DNA of 64,000 nt. Source: an uncultured Odoribacter sp. (GTDB lineage Bacteria > Bacteroidota > Bacteroidia > Bacteroidales > Marinifilaceae). Positions 1 through 8,141 of the stretch are shown here, one piece after another. The position numbers and the translations under genes are program-made. The DNA is taken from positions 310,001 to 374,000 of the forward strand of contig CAJTPD010000001.1 in the NCBI GenBank assembly GCA_910578105.1, read 5' to 3'. The first letter of the stretch is position 1. Each line of letters opens with the position of its first letter. The notes beneath the pieces are model-generated. The model worked only from the letters and a program-made list of their open reading frames with translations. It searched no databases and was not told where the DNA came from.

Positions 1-744
1 GGGCTTGTAGGGTTGTAAAAACAGATTGCGCTGTATGATGTCGCCGCTATTGTTAAACCATACGTGAGGGTGCAGGGAGTTGTTGATAACAATATTATTT
101 TCTACGGTCCGGTGAAAACCTTCCCGTAGTTTGATTCCTCCGTGCAGACAAACGTTGTTGTATATGTGATAGTTGGAACTGCCATCGTCCAGGTTGATGT
201 CCCAACCATGGTCGCAACGGAAGCGATTGTTTCTGATAACGGTGGTATAACGTGCATCCAAAAAGATGAGTTCAGGATGCTCGGCAACTCGTTTGCACAT
301 TTCTTTGTATGAAGGATGCCAGAATCTGTCCCGTCCCCAGGAATTAAAAGTCCCGTGGTCTCCGGTTTCAAGTACAGTGTGAAAAGCATCGTTGTATTCC
401 AGAAGATGTCCGCCGAAAGCTCCATCGCCGATGTTTATGGCAGCGCGTGGTGTATTGTAGATGGTGTTGTGTCGTACATTTATTTCGGAGGCAATTTGAA
501 TTTGGATACCAGCTACTTGTTTTTCGACTTGTCCGATGTTGTGAATAAGATTGTCTTCGGCTGAACATTGACGGGGATAGAGGTTATTCCGGGGACCCGG
601 TGTTAGGTCGATCTGTTCGAAAAGTAATGATTTCCCGTAGTTTGACAATCCTGAGCGAACAGCAGAAGTATCGCCGACGAAACATATCGCGCTGGCACCA
701 ATGTCGTGGATGTGATTGTATAATGGTATGTTGTCCCAGGACAT
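1..744 (-). CDS. Right-handed parallel beta-helix protein, partial, probably lacking its N-terminal part
   Basis: The open frame runs from an ATG at 744 off the left edge (about 248 codons visible). The translation has short Asn-rich repeats (NHIHDIG, DNLIHNIG, RHNTIYNTP, INIGDG, VIRNNRF) spaced as in pectate-lyase-like parallel beta-helices, and the block GDHGTFNSWGRDRFWHP that I recognise from secreted Bacteroidota beta-helix proteins of polysaccharide-related loci. In that family this block is preceded by a signal peptide and many more coils. Here only about 40 bp separate the first ATG from an in-frame TAA, and beyond lies the promoter of the divergent nrnA-like gene. An ATG followed by eight A at about 788 would join this frame only if the A run had one more base. 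I infer 5' truncation or decay. The short ORFs overlapping it in other frames are shadows. Confidence 0.6.
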   Translation of the reverse strand, partial: MSWDNIPLYNHIHDIGASAICFVGDTSAVRSGLSNYGKSLLFEQIDLTPGPRNNLYPRQCSAEDNLIHNIGQVEKQVAGIQIQIASEINVRHNTIYNTPRAAINIGDGAFGGHLLEYNDAFHTVLETGDHGTFNSWGRDRFWHPSYKEMCKRVAEHPELIFLDARYTTVIRNNRFRCDHGWDINLDDGSSNYHIYNNVCLHGGIKLREGFHRTVENNIVINNSLHPHVWFNNSGDIIQRNLFLQPYKP

Positions 745-866
745 AACTACTGAAAACCAGTAGTAAACCAGTAAATATTTTTTTTCATGTTAATAAATTT
801 AGATTGGTAGCCCGAAATTAAACGGATAGTTTTAATAATACAAATTTATTATCCCGATAAATATTG

Positions 867-874
867 TATCTTTG
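867..874 (+). promoter_or_regulatory. Bacteroidota -7 element (TATCTTTG) for the nrnA-like gene
   Basis: TATCTTTG matches the TAnnTTTG -7 consensus. Transcription would begin near 880, which places the TTG at 883 at the very 5' end of the RNA and favours the ATG at 901 as start. Confidence 0.5.
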
Positions 875-900
875 TATATCTGTTGAAGAATATATTAATT

Positions 901-1932
901 ATGGAAGAGTTTGAGAAGACAGTAGAGCAGTTGAAAATCCGTCTGAGTGATGACAGTGTAAAAACGGTTATTATACCTCATATTTCTCCTGACGGAGATG
1001 CTGTCGGTTCTTGTTCTGCTTTGTCAGAGACTTTGTGCCGGTGTGGAATAGAGTGTCGTATTCTGACCTGTGATTATATTCCGGAATACCTGCGTTTTTT
1101 GAAACATATTCCGGATGCTATATCTTATCAGGACAGACCGGAAGTGTGTAAACGTCTAATAGCCGAAGCGGATATTATTTTTATGCTGGACCATAATACC
1201 GTGAAGCGGGAAGGGGATTTGGAGGCTTGGGTGAGTGCTTCTCCGGCAGACCGGGTAATCATTGACCATCATCCTGCTCCGGATAAACAGCAATTGGTTA
1301 TTTCTGATATCCGGGTTTCATCAACCTGTGAATTGCTCTATGCAGTGATTGTCCGTATCTGGGGGAAAGAGATGTTCACTCCGGATATTGCGAATGCTTT
1401 GTATACAGGTATCAATACGGATACCGGAGGATTAAACCATAATTCCTCCCGTCCTGAAACTTACCGGATTATTGCGGATTTATTGGAGCTGGGGTTGGAT
1501 AAAGCTTATATTCATGAGCGTATTTATCAAATGAATAATCTTTCCCGGTTGAGATTAATAGGGAATACTTTGTTGAATAAATTGCAGGTCAGCGAACATT
1601 ATCCGGTTGCCGTTATGTCTATCACTGCGGAAGAATTGGAAAAATACAATTACAAAGACGGAGATTTGGAAGGATTGGTAAATATACCCTTATCCGTTCA
1701 CCGTGTGTGTGTGTCTGTCCAGATTACGGAGCGGAAAGAAAAAGTGAAATTATCTTTCAGGTCGAAAGGGAATATTCCTGTGAATGAATGGGCAAAAAAG
1801 TGGTTTAATGGTGGCGGGCATTTAAATGCGGCAGGAGGGCAGATGGAGCATCCGATGGATAGTGTGGTAAAAAGGCTATGGGAGACTGCTCCTTTATTTT
1901 TTGAGGGACTGAAAAAAACGGAAAGTTTATAA
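901..1932 (+). CDS. nrnA: DHH family phosphoesterase, NrnA-like (oligoribonuclease / pAp phosphatase)
   Basis: 343 residues from ATG 901; a TTG at 883 extends the frame but sits at the predicted transcription start. The DHH domain shows the metal-binding motifs H-x-S-P-D-G-D-A (about residues 27-34), D-H-N (97-99) and D-H-H (122-124). The C-terminal DHHA1 domain has GGGHLNAAGG near residue 304. In Bacillus and other bacteria NrnA removes nucleotides from very short RNAs (2-5 nt) in the cytoplasm and hydrolyses 3'-phosphoadenosine 5'-phosphate. Length and domain order fit this family well. The gene starts a head-to-tail run with the DUF1904, MarR, PepD and fRMsr genes downstream. Exact substrate preference cannot be read from sequence. 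Confidence 0.88.
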   Translation: MEEFEKTVEQLKIRLSDDSVKTVIIPHISPDGDAVGSCSALSETLCRCGIECRILTCDYIPEYLRFLKHIPDAISYQDRPEVCKRLIAEADIIFMLDHNTVKREGDLEAWVSASPADRVIIDHHPAPDKQQLVISDIRVSSTCELLYAVIVRIWGKEMFTPDIANALYTGINTDTGGLNHNSSRPETYRIIADLLELGLDKAYIHERIYQMNNLSRLRLIGNTLLNKLQVSEHYPVAVMSITAEELEKYNYKDGDLEGLVNIPLSVHRVCVSVQITERKEKVKLSFRSKGNIPVNEWAKKWFNGGGHLNAAGGQMEHPMDSVVKRLWETAPLFFEGLKKTESL

Positions 1933-1956
1933 AATTATTATATAAAATACTGTTGT

Positions 1957-2295
1957 ATGCCTTTTTTCAGATTTCATTTTGTAGAAGAATCCCGTTTGGC
2001 AAGTGTGAGCCGGCAGATGGCGGAGCGTATCCGGGAAGTTGTTGGTTGTCCGCGGGAACATATTGTGTTTGAACTGATTCATTCCAGTGCAATTCATGAT
2101 GGAATAATTAAAACAGAAGGGAACTGGCCTTTTGTTGAAGTGGAATATTTTGAGCGTCCGCGGGAAATACAGCATGAAGTAGCCCGGATTTTATATGAGT
2201 GTTTGAATGCGGCCGGATATTCGGATTCAGATGTTTATTTCCGGTATCTGCACCCCCGGAATTATTATGAGAATGGGAAATGTATGGAGGAATAA
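1957..2295 (+). CDS. DUF1904 family protein
   Basis: 112 residues, 24 bp after the nrnA-like gene. The N-terminus MPFFRFHFVEE followed by an E-R-I-R-E-V-V-G-C-P-R segment resembles the DUF1904 family of small proteins related in fold to tautomerases, which begin with Pro after the initiator Met. Pro2 is present here. No catalytic role is established for the family. The position suggests co-transcription with the flanking nrnA-like and MarR genes. There is no signal peptide or membrane segment, so it should be cytoplasmic. Confidence 0.65.
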   Translation: MPFFRFHFVEESRLASVSRQMAERIREVVGCPREHIVFELIHSSAIHDGIIKTEGNWPFVEVEYFERPREIQHEVARILYECLNAAGYSDSDVYFRYLHPRNYYENGKCMEE

Positions 2296-2331
2296 ACTGG
2301 TATTATAGGACTAAGAACTGCGATATAAAGT

Positions 2332-2757
2332 ATGGATGATGTAAGGGAATTGGTAGCTTATCTCAGCAAAGCGGAGAGGGGTTACACGAAAACGTTGAAC
2401 CGTGCGTTTCAGAAAGCCGGGTATGATTTGAGCCGGGAACAGTATGAATTACTGCAGGTATTGTGGAATGAAGATCACGTAAACCAACAGACCATTTCGA
2501 AAAGGTTGCAAAAGGATAAGTATAATGTGACTAAATTGCTGAATACGCTTACTAAGCGTGGATTTGTGCAGCGTAAGATGTGTCAGGAGGACAAACGGAT
2601 AAATTTTGTTGTACTTACAGAGAGAGGAATGGAGGTAAAAAAAGCCTTGACTGATATAGAGGAGCAGGTACATACAGATTTAACTTTTACTATTGCGCCG
2701 CAGGAGATTAAATCGTGTGTGTGGGTATTGAAGAAGTTGACGGATATGATGAACTGA
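2332..2757 (+). CDS. MarR family transcriptional regulator
   Basis: 141 residues, the usual MarR length. A helical N-terminus is followed by the winged-helix core: LSREQYELLQVLW, then QQTISKRLQKDKYNVTKLL as recognition region, and the wing around KRGFVQRKMCQEDKRINFVVLTERG, whose D-K-R-x-x-x-V-x-L-T-x-x-G pattern is diagnostic. It probably binds DNA as a dimer and responds to a small ligand or oxidant. It lies 16 bp before pepD and 36 bp after the DUF1904 gene, so these may be among its targets; that is inference. The single wing cysteine (in KMCQED) could be redox sensitive, but nothing here shows that. Confidence 0.85.
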   Translation: MDDVRELVAYLSKAERGYTKTLNRAFQKAGYDLSREQYELLQVLWNEDHVNQQTISKRLQKDKYNVTKLLNTLTKRGFVQRKMCQEDKRINFVVLTERGMEVKKALTDIEEQVHTDLTFTIAPQEIKSCVWVLKKLTDMMN

Positions 2758-2773
2758 TAATATTTAAGATATA

Positions 2774-4225
2774 ATGGAGAGTTTAAGAGAATTGAAACCC
2801 GGAATGGTATGGAGTTATTTTGAAAAGATATGTAAAATACCCCGGCCGTCGCGGAAAGAAGAGAAGATAGGGGCATGGTTGATGGAGTTTGCCCGTGAGC
2901 ATCAGTTGGAGGCCCGGCAAGATGAAGCCGGGAATATATTAATAATCAAGCCGGCTACTGCCGGAAAAGAGCAGGTGCCGACTGTTGTTTTGCAGTCGCA
3001 TATGGATATGGTGTGTGAAAAAAATTCTGATGTTCAGCATGATTTTGACAAAGATCCGATAGAGCCGTACATCGACGGGGAATGGGTGAAAGCCAAAGGT
3101 ACCACATTGGGTGCTGACGATGGGATTGGAATGGCTGCTGCTTTGGCTGTCCTGACTTCGGAGGATATTCAGCACGGACCTGTAGAATGTTTGTTTACTG
3201 TGGATGAAGAAACGGGATTGAGCGGTGCTTTTGCTTTGAAATCCGGTTTTTTTAAAGGAAGGATATTATTAAATCTGGATTCTGAGGATGAGGGGGAGAT
3301 TTTTATCGGATGTGCCGGAGGAATAGATACAGTGGTCCGTTTGCCTTATGAGAATGAGAGTACACCTGGGGGACAGTTTGCTGTCAGAGTTACACTGAAA
3401 GGATTGCAGGGAGGACATTCCGGAGATGATATAAATAAGGGCAGGGGAAATGCCATAAAAATATTGAATCGTTTTTTGTGGGATATGAATGAAAAATATG
3501 GTATTTCGGTTGCCTTTTTCGAAGGAGGAAATCTTCGGAATGCCATTGCCCGTGAAGCTGCTGCTGTTATCACTTTTGACGAAAAGCTGAAGGAAAATAT
3601 CCGGATAGATTTTAATGTATATGCGGCTGAGATGGAGCGTGTCTGGAAATTGACGGAGCCGGGATTAAAAATGGAGCTGGAGTCTGCGGATTTGCCTGCC
3701 AAGGTATTAACTGCCGGAGCGACAGAGGCTTTGTTGAATTCGTTGTATGCCTGTCCTCATGGAGTATTTTCCATGAGCTACCGGATGCCGGGCATGGTTG
3801 AAACTTCAACTAATTTGGCTGCTATTCGTTTTACTGAGGATAATGTTATTTTAATTACGACTTCACAGCGTAGTGATATAGATAGTGAGAAATTGAACAT
3901 TGCCCATATGGTTGCATCTGTTTTCCGGATGGCAGGAGCCAGCGTAGAACATGGAGAAGGGTATCCTGGTTGGCTCCCGAATCCTGATTCGGCGATTCTG
4001 AAAGCGGCTGTTGATTCTTATAAACGGTTATTCGGGAAAGTGCCCGTTGTCCGTTCTATTCATGCCGGACTGGAATGCGGATTGTTTCTGGAAAAATATC
4101 CGGGGATGGATATGATATCATTCGGCCCAACTTTAAGGGGAGTACATTCTCCGGATGAAAAAATCAATATTGAGACAGTGGAAAAGTGGTGGAAACATTT
4201 GGTGGATATTTTGGAAACCCTTTAA
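2774..4225 (+). CDS. pepD: Aminoacyl-histidine dipeptidase (peptidase family M20C)
   Basis: 483 residues, the typical length of PepD. Metal and catalytic motifs are in order: LQSHMDMVCEK (His76, Asp78), GADDGIGMA (bridging Asp115), DEETGLSGA (catalytic Glu145 and metal Glu146), LDSEDEGE (about 169-176) and a C-terminal HAGLECG histidine. The protein is a cytosolic two-zinc dipeptidase that hydrolyses Xaa-His and many other dipeptides, fitting an amino-acid-fermenting gut anaerobe. The start ATG follows the MarR stop by 16 bp. No signal peptide. Confidence 0.93.
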   Translation: MESLRELKPGMVWSYFEKICKIPRPSRKEEKIGAWLMEFAREHQLEARQDEAGNILIIKPATAGKEQVPTVVLQSHMDMVCEKNSDVQHDFDKDPIEPYIDGEWVKAKGTTLGADDGIGMAAALAVLTSEDIQHGPVECLFTVDEETGLSGAFALKSGFFKGRILLNLDSEDEGEIFIGCAGGIDTVVRLPYENESTPGGQFAVRVTLKGLQGGHSGDDINKGRGNAIKILNRFLWDMNEKYGISVAFFEGGNLRNAIAREAAAVITFDEKLKENIRIDFNVYAAEMERVWKLTEPGLKMELESADLPAKVLTAGATEALLNSLYACPHGVFSMSYRMPGMVETSTNLAAIRFTEDNVILITTSQRSDIDSEKLNIAHMVASVFRMAGASVEHGEGYPGWLPNPDSAILKAAVDSYKRLFGKVPVVRSIHAGLECGLFLEKYPGMDMISFGPTLRGVHSPDEKINIETVEKWWKHLVDILETL

Positions 4226-4238
4226 ATTATAAATAGGG

Positions 4239-4694
4239 ATGAGTTCTAAATTGGCAAAATATGATCGGCTTTACGAACAGATAAAGAGTTATATTCTGAC
4301 AACTGAGGATATTTGGGCCCGGTTGGCTACAATGGAAGCTGTGCTGCATCATAAGATGCAGTCTTTTTTCTGGACAGGTGTATATGTATTGCAGGATGAT
4401 GAGTTGATAGTCCGATCGTACCAGGGGCCGGTGGCTTGTCAGAAGTTGCGGCATCATACGGGTGTCTGTTGGGCTGCTATCCGGTCTGGTGATACTGTCA
4501 TTGTTCCGGATGTGGAACAGTTTCCCGGACATATAGCTTGTAATAGTAAATCTAAGAGTGAGATGGTTGTTCCTATCCGGGACAGGAACGGGGAAGTGTT
4601 TGCTTGTCTGGATATTGACAGTGAACAATTGAATGCTTTTGATAAGGAGGACGAGGCAGGAATCCGGAAAATTTTGTCTTTACTTTACGATTGA
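4239..4694 (+). CDS. msrC: Free methionine-(R)-sulfoxide reductase (GAF domain, fRMsr)
   Basis: 151 residues forming a single GAF domain. The three conserved cysteines are Cys67 (QGPVACQ), Cys77 (TGVCWAA) and Cys101 (GHIACNS); their spacing (10 and 24) equals Cys84/94/118 of the E. coli enzyme. A conserved D-I-D-S segment (about 125) and D-K-E-D-E-A-G close the domain. The enzyme reduces free L-methionine-(R)-sulfoxide using thioredoxin. It lies 13 bp after pepD and is probably co-transcribed. Confidence 0.9.
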   Translation: MSSKLAKYDRLYEQIKSYILTTEDIWARLATMEAVLHHKMQSFFWTGVYVLQDDELIVRSYQGPVACQKLRHHTGVCWAAIRSGDTVIVPDVEQFPGHIACNSKSKSEMVVPIRDRNGEVFACLDIDSEQLNAFDKEDEAGIRKILSLLYD

Positions 4695-4815
4695 CCTGTA
4701 ATGGGATGAAGAGCGGATGTAAAAAAAATAAAAATGTTTTTGATATTTTGATACACATCTCTATCTTAGTGCTGTAAAGAAGATATTATTATTATTAAAT
4801 ACAAAATTTAGACCT

Positions 4816-5550
4816 ATGAAAAAAATTGTATTATTATTGTTTTGTTCATTATTGATAGTCAACGTTTTTGCACAGGATCCAGGGGCAACTGAGAAGAATG
4901 CAGGGAATGCAGCCTGGAAAGCAAAGAATTATGCGGAGGCTTTTAAAAATTTTGAGGCTTACCTGAAAGCGGTTGATTTCAAGGATAATGCTTATTTGTA
5001 TAATGCAGCTATTGCAGCAACCAAGGCTAAAAAATATGATGAGGCAGTGAAATATTATGATATGGCTATCAAGGCCAAATATAAAGTAGGTAGTTCTTTT
5101 CAGGCAAAAGCCGTTGCTCTCCGTGAGCAGGGTAAAACTGCTGAGATGCTTGCTACTTTGCAGGAAGGCATGAAGGCTGTTCCCGGTAATATGAAGTTGG
5201 AGACTATGTATGCTTCTTATTATATGAAGGAGGGACAAAAATTTCAAAAAGCCGGAAATGAGGCTAAAGCTGCTGAGGCTTATAATATGATTACAGAATT
5301 AAACAACAAGAGTTTTAAAGTACAAGGATTTTTAAGTCTTGGAACCCTGTATTTTAATAATGGTGCGAAGATTCTGCAGGAGGTAAATCCGTTGATTAAT
5401 ACAGATAAGGCAAAGTATGAATCCGGCAAGGCCAAAGCAATGAATGCTTTTCAGAAAGCTAAAGGATTTGTTGTAAAGGCTCAGGGCATAGAACCGGCCA
5501 ATACTGATGTAAAAGAGTTGTTGTCCCAGTTGAATGAGGCTATGAAATAA
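4816..5550 (+). CDS. Exported tetratricopeptide-repeat protein
   Basis: 244 residues. The N-terminus (MKKIVLLLFCSLLIVNVFAQ) is a Sec signal peptide with probable cleavage after FAQ or at VFA. The rest is helical with TPR-like units: NAAWKAKNYAEAFKNFEAYLKA, YNAAIAATKAKKYDEAVKYYDMAIKA and further degenerate units. Such periplasmic TPR proteins are common in Bacteroidota and serve as protein-interaction scaffolds; the partner is unknown. It stands alone between a 120-bp gap and a strong terminator. Confidence 0.78.
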   Translation: MKKIVLLLFCSLLIVNVFAQDPGATEKNAGNAAWKAKNYAEAFKNFEAYLKAVDFKDNAYLYNAAIAATKAKKYDEAVKYYDMAIKAKYKVGSSFQAKAVALREQGKTAEMLATLQEGMKAVPGNMKLETMYASYYMKEGQKFQKAGNEAKAAEAYNMITELNNKSFKVQGFLSLGTLYFNNGAKILQEVNPLINTDKAKYESGKAKAMNAFQKAKGFVVKAQGIEPANTDVKELLSQLNEAMK

Positions 5551-5580
5551 TTTTGGATTTGCCTTAACATAAGGTGTAAA

Positions 5581-5626
5581 AACAAATTCGCCGATTCTGG
5601 AAAACGGAATCGGCGAATTTGTTTTT
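5581..5626 (+). terminator. Intrinsic terminator after the TPR gene
   Basis: A 17-bp perfect inverted repeat (5581-5597 / 5607-5623) with a 9-nt loop is followed by a T run. It lies 30 bp after the TPR stop codon. Confidence 0.85.
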
Positions 5627-5678
5627 GTGTTTAACTTGTGTGAAGAATTTTGTGGTAGTTGGTTTAGTTTAGAATAAA

Positions 5679-5709
5679 GGGCTATCTACGATTTCTGTCA
5701 AGATAGCCC
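5679..5709 (-). terminator. Intrinsic terminator for the thioredoxin-like gene
   Basis: GGGCTATCT (5679-5687) pairs with AGATAGCCC (5701-5709) across a 13-nt loop. Read on the minus strand the stem is followed by TTTATTCT, just past the stop of the minus-strand gene. Confidence 0.6.
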
Positions 5710-5746
5710 CCTTATGTCATGAGAGTGCTTGTGGGTATTGGGGATG

Positions 5747-7195
5747 TTATTTTATTTCAATCCCCATGTTTTTATATTCCCGGGTAAGCATATCGGCTAA
5801 TTGTTCTATGTCTAATTTTTTAGCAATAATCTTTTTATTTTTATCTAACAGATATAACATAGGAGTGGATTCTATGTGATAGTATACCCTGAAATTGGTT
5901 TGATTCTGAGGGTCCCAACAATTAACGAAATCGAACAATTCATGTTCCGTAACGAATTTTTCCCATTTGTCTTTGTCGTTTTGTGTATGTACAGCAAATA
6001 CTTTGAAACCATATGGTTTAAATTTGTCAAGTAATGTAGATTTTACCAAAGGCACTTGTTTTTTACAATGTCCGCAGTCGGCTTCCCAGAATAAAAGAAG
6101 GGTGAAGGGGGCTTCTGTTTCATAAAGACTTACCCATTCGCCGTCTATTGTGGGTAGTTTTAATTCCTGAGCTTTCATACCTATAAGGTTATATTGGGTC
6201 AGAATCACTTCACGTTCTATTTTTTCCCGGGTTTCTTTGTCGATCCAATTAGCTTGACCGGTTAAATAATATTTTTTAGACAGGTAGACAAATGCTGCAT
6301 CCATTCCCATGATTTTACTTTCCAAAGAAAAGTTGAAACAATAGCTTACAAGATAGCGGAACATGGCTTTGCAGCTTTTGGACTTTTCAATGATGTTGAC
6401 TGATTCTTTAAATACGGTATCGGGATGCATTAGAATCATGTTGTTGAAATAGTCATCCAATTTGCTTTTGAAAATAGGGGTGCGGATTAGTGTACTGTCT
6501 TTAAAATTGGTATAGTCCCAATAATGGGCTTTATTGTAAAAATAAGCTTTTTTACGGATTTCCATATCCCGGTCTTTGGTTCCTGCAGGTACTTCTTTTG
6601 AGAAGTCCGGGATAGAAGGAGATAGGGTGAAGTTTGCGAATGTGGCAAATGCGGAACCCGGATATTGTTTGCAGATGTCGGCAATGTAGTTCCTTACTTC
6701 CCGGTCGGCCTGGTTGAAGAGGTTGGTATATTTCTGTTTTACTTCAGGTGAATTTTTATCAGGTTCTTTTTGCAGGGCGTCGCTCAGTTGTTTGGTTTTC
6801 TGATTCTGACGGGTCATGAATTTTTGAAATTCCAGAAAAGCTGTGTTTTCGGGAGAGCCTGTAAAGCGAATAGATTCCAATACATTTATTGTATCGCTCT
6901 GGATGGAAAAATTCTGGTTATCGCCAATAATTAAATCAAAATAATTACTTGGAGAAAAGAGGAGTAAATACATTCCTCTGGCCAGTTTCTTGTTTGGTTT
7001 TCTGAATGCACCGTAGCCGTTGGCATCCAGTTGGGCAGTATCAGCAGAATATACTTTTCCTTCAAAGTAGTTGGCCAGAATAACTTTTTTGTTGGATAGG
7101 TGGGGGATATTTACTTTAATGTTATATCCTTGCGCACAAATGATTCCGGCTTGCAATATGAAACCGGTAACGAGTAGAAGAAATAATTTTTTCAT
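5747..7195 (-). CDS. TlpA-like exported thioredoxin-fold protein with DUF4369-like N-terminal domain
   Basis: 482 residues from ATG 7195 (an ATG four codons upstream precedes the signal peptide awkwardly). A signal peptide ends near QAGIICAQG. Residues about 25-110 look like the beta-rich DUF4369 domain, the middle is helical, and the C-terminal thioredoxin-like domain carries the redox motif C-G-H-C (Cys374-Cys377) in FWEADCGHCKKQ. It also has the cis-Pro region IESTPMLYLLDK. Relatives act in the Bacteroidota periplasm as thiol-disulfide oxidoreductases. It is followed 52 bp upstream on the same strand by a TPR lipoprotein. No substrate can be named. Confidence 0.82.
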   Translation of the reverse strand: MKKLFLLLVTGFILQAGIICAQGYNIKVNIPHLSNKKVILANYFEGKVYSADTAQLDANGYGAFRKPNKKLARGMYLLLFSPSNYFDLIIGDNQNFSIQSDTINVLESIRFTGSPENTAFLEFQKFMTRQNQKTKQLSDALQKEPDKNSPEVKQKYTNLFNQADREVRNYIADICKQYPGSAFATFANFTLSPSIPDFSKEVPAGTKDRDMEIRKKAYFYNKAHYWDYTNFKDSTLIRTPIFKSKLDDYFNNMILMHPDTVFKESVNIIEKSKSCKAMFRYLVSYCFNFSLESKIMGMDAAFVYLSKKYYLTGQANWIDKETREKIEREVILTQYNLIGMKAQELKLPTIDGEWVSLYETEAPFTLLLFWEADCGHCKKQVPLVKSTLLDKFKPYGFKVFAVHTQNDKDKWEKFVTEHELFDFVNCWDPQNQTNFRVYYHIESTPMLYLLDKNKKIIAKKLDIEQLADMLTREYKNMGIEIK

Positions 7196-7246
7196 ATTTA
7201 CACACATCTGTTATTATAGCATACACACGAGGGAGTGATTTACTTT

Positions 7247-7993
7247 TTAGTTGTGAAAATAACTCCGTATAATATTTCCTGCTTGTTCGAATCCTAACCG
7301 GGAAGCTATTTCAAGGTCTTTTAAAGCTTCGTCGCCCTGTGAGAGTGCCATTTTGGCAATAGCCCGGTTGTAATAGGATTTTGCATTTGACGGATCAATG
7401 GCAATGGCTTGGTCGTAGTCTTGTATGGCGGCCTGATAGTTTCCTTTTTTTTGTAAAACAACTCCACGGTTAAAATAAAGGGCACTTGAATTCAGACCGA
7501 ATTCTTTGGCTTTGGCAACATCCATTTCTACGTTTTTACCCAGTTGCAAAGCTTTGTTATAATCTTCCAAAGCTCCGTTCAGGTCATTCATCCGAAAACG
7601 GGCTATTCCCCGGTAATGGTAGGCCAGGATGTAATCCGGGCGTAATTTAATGGTTTCTGAGTAATCTTTGATGGCATTGGCATAGATGCCCAGGTTTTCA
7701 TATATAATGGCCCGGTTGAAATAGGAGTCCGCATTATCGGGAAAGTTAATGAGGAGATAATTAAAGTCGTTCAGGGCTTCTTTGTATTGACGAGTGTTAG
7801 CATATGAAATGGCCCGATTGTAGTAAGCGGGAAACCAACCAGCGTCTTCAGTGATGATGCGGTTGAATTCCACGATGGCCTGTTCATAATGGCTTTGCTT
7901 CATATATTCCAATCCTCTTTTATTGGCTTGCTTTATTTTGGTGTTGCAAGCAGACAGCAGGACTATTGCTATAATCAATAATTGATATTTCAT
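7247..7993 (-). CDS. TPR-repeat lipoprotein
   Basis: 248 residues from ATG 7993. The chosen start gives MKYQLLIIAIVLLSAC, a signal peptide with a clear lipobox (LSAC). An upstream in-frame ATG at 8041 lies at or before the transcription start predicted from a TAACTTTG -7 element at 8050-8057. The mature part consists of about six canonical TPR units (for example PAYYNRAISYANTRQYKEAL and KSYYNRAIAKMALSQGDEAL). It is probably anchored to a periplasm-facing membrane and serves protein assembly. It may be co-expressed with the downstream thioredoxin-like gene. Confidence 0.82.
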   Translation of the reverse strand: MKYQLLIIAIVLLSACNTKIKQANKRGLEYMKQSHYEQAIVEFNRIITEDAGWFPAYYNRAISYANTRQYKEALNDFNYLLINFPDNADSYFNRAIIYENLGIYANAIKDYSETIKLRPDYILAYHYRGIARFRMNDLNGALEDYNKALQLGKNVEMDVAKAKEFGLNSSALYFNRGVVLQKKGNYQAAIQDYDQAIAIDPSNAKSYYNRAIAKMALSQGDEALKDLEIASRLGFEQAGNIIRSYFHN

Positions 7994-8049
7994 TGAATTA
8001 TAATTCAAGCTTTTATATTTATTTTCCGGAAAATAATCCATTTAATTTG

Positions 8050-8057
8050 CAAAGTTA
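8050..8057 (-). promoter_or_regulatory. -7 element (TAACTTTG) of the TPR lipoprotein gene
   Basis: Minus-strand TAACTTTG matches TAnnTTTG about 57 bp before the chosen ATG. No clear TTTG -33 partner is visible. Confidence 0.4.
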
Positions 8058-8141
8058 ACGAATTGTACAGATATATTAAAGTTTTGACTGTTTTTTTTCA
8101 TGTTCTTTTTGGAGGAGGAATGAAGCCGGGTAAGCTTAATT

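Noticed and set aside
102..425. Minus-strand ORF of 107 residues inside the beta-helix gene
   Set aside because: It is in another frame; the frame with beta-helix motifs spans 1-744 without stops.
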